8,973 bases of DNA from an uncultured Collinsella sp. GTDB lineage: Bacteria > Actinomycetota > Coriobacteriia > Coriobacteriales > Coriobacteriaceae. Of the stretch, positions 7,111 to 8,973 are shown one piece after another. The notes under the pieces are model-generated. The model did not search any database and had not been told where the DNA came from. It saw only the letters and a program-made list of their open reading frames with translations. The translations under genes were made by a program, and so were the position numbers. The stretch spans positions 1 through 8,973 of the forward strand of contig CAUAJB010000072.1 of NCBI GenBank assembly GCA_958429225.1, in the 5' to 3' direction. How positions within the stretch are numbered: the stretch's first letter is position 1; each line of letters begins with the position of its first letter.

Positions 7111-8358
7111 CTAGATCAGGTCCTCCGCATCATCGAAGGCGTCGGTGTCATGGACACCGCAGAAACGGGAGCCGGGACGAGCCTGGTTGCGGCACTGGAT
7201 GCCGTCCTCGGACACGTACTCGCAGCGGCGGACGTCCTCGTCCTCCTCGTCACCGATCAGGTCGGCGGCGGGCTCCTCGTGAACGGGAACGTTCTTGAGG
7301 ATGTCGGCGGCAAGCGTCTCGGACTTGATGTCGATGTGCCAGCCGGTCAGGCGCGCGGCGAGGCGGGCGTTCTGGCCCTCCTTGCCGATGGCGAGGGACA
7401 GCTGGTCGTCGGGCACGATGACGCCGGCGTAGGCCTTCTCCTCGTCGATGAGGACGCGGGTGACCTTAGCGGGTGACAGGGCGTTGGCGACGTAGACGGC
7501 AGGATCGGCATCCCACAGGATGACGTCGACGCGCTCGCCGCGGAGCTCGCCCACGACAGCGCGAACACGGCTGCCCTTGGGGCCGACGCAGGCGCCCACG
7601 GGATCCAGACGGTCGTCGAGCGAGTGGACGGCAACCTTGGAGCGCTGGCCGGGCTCGCGGGCGATCGACTTGATCTGGACGGTGCCCTCATAGATCTCGG
7701 GCACCTCCTGCTCAAACAGACGACGCATGAGCTCGGGGTGGGTACGGGAGATAACGATAGGCGGACGGCTGTGCTCGCCACGAACCGGCTGCAGGTTGGA
7801 GTTGGGGTCGCGAACGTCGATGATCACGGCCTTGATGTGCTGGTTGTGCAGGTAGCGCTCGCCCATCGGGCGCTCGTTGCGCTCGTTCTCGTAACGGCGC
7901 TGATCGAAGTGCGGCAGCTCGGCCTCGACGCCCTCGCGGATCTTGACGATCGTGAAGTCGGGCGTGGACTGCAGCACGGTACCGCTGATGAGGTCACCGA
8001 TGCGGCCGGAGAACTCCTCGTAGATCTGCTCGCGGGCGGAGTTGCGCACGATGGCGTTGATCTCGGCCTTGGCGTGCTGGGCAGCGATGCGGCTCGTGTT
8101 CTTGGGGGTGACGTCGATCTCCTCGAACTCGGTGAAGTTGCCCTCCTCGTCCATGGAATCGTCGATCGGCTCCAGGCGGTAGACGTAGATCTTGCCGGTG
8201 GTGCGGTCGATGGTCACCTTGGCGCCCCACTCAAGATGCAGGATCTCGGCATAGCTCTTGGCGAGCGACTGCTCCAGGCGGTCGATCAGGTAGAGCTGGT
8301 CGATGTGCTTCTCCTGGCAAAGCTCCATCAGGGCGGACATCATGTCGGATGCTGCCAT
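7111..8358 (-). CDS. nusA: Transcription termination/antitermination factor NusA with a C-terminal Cys/His tail
   Basis: NusA binds RNA polymerase and nascent RNA, modulating pausing, intrinsic termination and antitermination. The 415-residue protein has the RNA-polymerase-binding N-terminal domain (1-~120), an S1 domain (~122-185), KH1 with DPVGACVGPKGSRVRAVVGE (252-271) and KH2 with DQLSLAIGKEGQNARLAAR (318-336). The core ends near 350, as in other Gram-positive NusA, and lacks the proteobacterial acidic repeats. What follows is unusual: an acidic stretch (361-376), then C379, C389, C400 and H403 (C-x9-C-x10-C-x2-H), then another acidic end. The spacing suits a small zinc-binding knuckle. 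The start is 1 nt after the rimP stop with a purine-rich GGAAGGA in the rimP tail; methionines 6, 7 and 11 are possible alternatives. In many bacteria NusA feeds back on its own operon, which fits the leader terminator seen upstream. Confidence 0.97.
   Translation of the reverse strand: MAASDMMSALMELCQEKHIDQLYLIDRLEQSLAKSYAEILHLEWGAKVTIDRTTGKIYVYRLEPIDDSMDEEGNFTEFEEIDVTPKNTSRIAAQHAKAEINAIVRNSAREQIYEEFSGRIGDLISGTVLQSTPDFTIVKIREGVEAELPHFDQRRYENERNERPMGERYLHNQHIKAVIIDVRDPNSNLQPVRGEHSRPPIVISRTHPELMRRLFEQEVPEIYEGTVQIKSIAREPGQRSKVAVHSLDDRLDPVGACVGPKGSRVRAVVGELRGERVDVILWDADPAVYVANALSPAKVTRVLIDEEKAYAGVIVPDDQLSLAIGKEGQNARLAARLTGWHIDIKSETLAADILKNVPVHEEPAADLIGDEEDEDVRRCEYVSEDGIQCRNQARPGSRFCGVHDTDAFDDAEDLI
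7150..7224 (-). other. Putative zinc-knuckle tail of NusA
   Basis: These bases encode NusA residues 379-403, from C379 to H403, with Cys, Cys, Cys and His as four possible metal ligands around RNQARPGSRF. The pattern RC-x8/9-G/C...GSRFCGVHD resembles small stand-alone or appended CxxH zinc fingers found in varied bacterial proteins. It does not match YlxR, whose gene often follows nusA. Metal binding is inferred from ligand spacing only. Confidence 0.55.
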
Positions 8359-8359
8359 C

Positions 8360-8854
8360 TTACTTTCCTTCCTTCGCGGGCTTGAAGTCGTAGGTGGGCT
8401 TCAACTTGCACTTTTTAACATCAGAGAAATCGAGGGTAACGGACTCGCCGTCCTCGAGCTCGAGAGTCACATTCGTCTCGGTCGCGGCGGCAATCTTGCC
8501 GGCGTACTTGCGACGGCCCTCGGTGGCGGTGGAGGTGAGCTCGCAGTCCTCGCCCACAAATCGGGCAAAGTCGCGCGGGCGGCGCAGCGGGCGCGCCATG
8601 CCCGGGCTCGACACCTCGAGCGTGTAGCTCGAAGAGATGGGGTCGAGCTCCTCAATCACGTCGCCGACCCACTTGGTGTTGGCCGTGACGTCGTTGAGCG
8701 ACAGGCTCTGACCCTCGGCACCTTCGATACGCACGCGCACGCAGGGGGCCTTGGTGGCACCCACGAGCTCGACGTCGACGATGTCGACATCGTGCTGGGG
8801 AGCGACGGCCTCGAGCGCGTCGATGATCGCCTGCTCGGTCTTGGTCTTGACCAT
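8360..8854 (-). CDS. rimP: Ribosome maturation factor RimP
   Basis: RimP binds the free 30S subunit and is needed for proper assembly around ribosomal proteins S12 and S19. The 164-residue product has the two-domain RimP layout. An N-terminal alpha/beta domain contains VDIVDVELVG (23-32) and the signature YTLEVSSPGMARPL (77-90), followed by RRPRDFARFVGE. A C-terminal SH3-like barrel (~92-155) contains KYAGKIAAATETNVTLEL and ends in VKKCKLKPTYDF. The frame is open further upstream to 8965, but the ATG at 8854 has GGAGGT at a 6-nt spacing and gives the family's usual length and N terminus. Earlier starts would run through the promoter and leader hairpin. It is the first gene of the operon and nearly abuts nusA (1-bp gap), the classic rimP-nusA-infB order. 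Confidence 0.95.
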   Translation of the reverse strand: MVKTKTEQAIIDALEAVAPQHDVDIVDVELVGATKAPCVRVRIEGAEGQSLSLNDVTANTKWVGDVIEELDPISSSYTLEVSSPGMARPLRRPRDFARFVGEDCELTSTATEGRRKYAGKIAAATETNVTLELEDGESVTLDFSDVKKCKLKPTYDFKPAKEGK

Positions 8855-8860
8855 TGCGGC

Positions 8861-8866
8861 ACCTCC
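8861..8866 (-). promoter_or_regulatory. Ribosome-binding site of rimP
   Basis: GGAGGT lies 6 nt before the ATG at 8854 and 8 nt after the U-run of the leader hairpin. It selects this start over the in-frame ATG at 8872, which has no such site. Confidence 0.8.
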
Positions 8867-8874
8867 ATCCATAC

Positions 8875-8907
8875 AAAAAAGAAGCGGAGCCGAAACCCCA
8901 CTTCTTT
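8875..8907 (-). terminator. Leader intrinsic terminator (probable attenuator) ahead of rimP
   Basis: Minus-strand RNA forms a 12-bp stem (AAAGAAGTGGGG paired with CTCCGCTTCTTT, two G-U pairs) with loop TTTCGG. The stem runs into a six-T tract, then G. This is the classic A-tract/stem/U-tract form of a Rho-independent terminator. It lies about 20-50 nt after the predicted transcription start and 20 nt before the rimP ATG, so it should attenuate the operon unless it instead ends a transcript entering from further right. No alternative antiterminator pairing is obvious in the short leader. Confidence 0.75.
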
Positions 8908-8921
8908 CAATTACAACTTCA

Positions 8922-8933
8922 TTTGCAAGCAAA
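8922..8933. repeat. Palindrome TTTGC-TT-GCAAA at the transcription start (operator candidate)
   Basis: Perfect 5-bp inverted repeat with a 2-nt centre. It covers the last base of the -10 box and the likely start site. Its 8-bp core TGCTTGCA recurs at 8957-8964 over the -35 box. A position between -10 and start is typical of repressor binding; the binding protein is unknown. Confidence 0.45.
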
Positions 8934-8961
8934 CTATACCAATAGCTGCGGAAACGTGCAA
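8933..8961 (-). promoter_or_regulatory. Sigma-70-type promoter of the rimP-nusA-infB operon
   Basis: Minus strand: -35 TTGCAC (8961-8956), 17-bp spacer, extended -10 TGG-TATAGT (8941-8933). Expected start is near 8924-8927. The region is A/T-rich against GC-rich surroundings. It reads toward rimP with no other gene between. Match quality and ideal spacing make this a convincing vegetative promoter, though other promoters may lie beyond the right edge. Confidence 0.8.
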
Positions 8962-8965
8962 GCAC
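8956..8965. repeat. Palindrome GTGC-TT-GCAC over the -35 box (operator candidate)
   Basis: Perfect 4-bp inverted repeat with a 2-nt centre that includes the whole -35 hexamer. It shares the TGCTTGCA core with the palindrome at 8922-8933; centres are 33 bp apart, about three helical turns. Confidence 0.4.
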
Positions 8966-8973
8966 AGTACGAA

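Noticed and set aside
8360..8965. Longer rimP reading frame starting at 8965
   Set aside because: The extension would be translated through the promoter and the leader terminator; the ATG at 8854 has GGAGGT and the family N terminus.

Overview
The window is one co-directional block on the minus strand. It holds eight tightly packed housekeeping genes, read from high to low coordinates: rimP - nusA - infB - rbfA - nrnA - truB - ribF - dnaG (dnaG runs off the left edge). The DNA is GC-rich with a strong bias against A/T-rich codons. NusA lacks the C-terminal acidic repeats of proteobacterial NusA, and the ribF stop overlaps the dnaG start. Together these suggest a high-GC Gram-positive, most likely a Coriobacteriia member such as Collinsella. 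That placement is inference from style and gene order, not a database match.

Right edge (8855-8973): this is the control region. A good sigma-70-type promoter (TTGCAC, 17-bp spacer, extended -10 TGG-TATAGT) fires leftward. Two similar palindromes with a shared TGCTTGCA core sit over the -35 and just after the -10, 33 bp apart centre to centre. A 12-bp hairpin ending in a U-run lies between the promoter and the rimP ribosome-binding site and looks like an attenuator.

Middle (3883-8854): translation and transcription factors. RimP and RbfA mature the 30S subunit, NusA controls elongation and termination, and IF2 (infB) starts translation. NusA carries an unusual C-terminal Cys/His tail. The only sizeable gap inside the operon (91 bp, nusA-infB) holds two perfect hairpins and no gene; many Gram-positives keep ylxR there.

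Left half (1-3890): NrnA (DHH-family nanoRNase/pAp phosphatase), TruB (tRNA U55 pseudouridine synthase), RibF (riboflavin kinase/FAD synthetase) and the N-terminal 300 residues of DnaG primase, joined by overlaps of 8, 4 and 8 bp or a 15-bp gap. The arrangement implies one transcript and translational coupling, and places the replication primase under the same promoter as the ribosome and translation genes.

I see no mobile element, CRISPR array, tRNA or rRNA. No stretch over 300 bp lacks a gene. This is core-genome DNA. The points worth a second look are regulatory (leader, gap hairpins) and the NusA tail.
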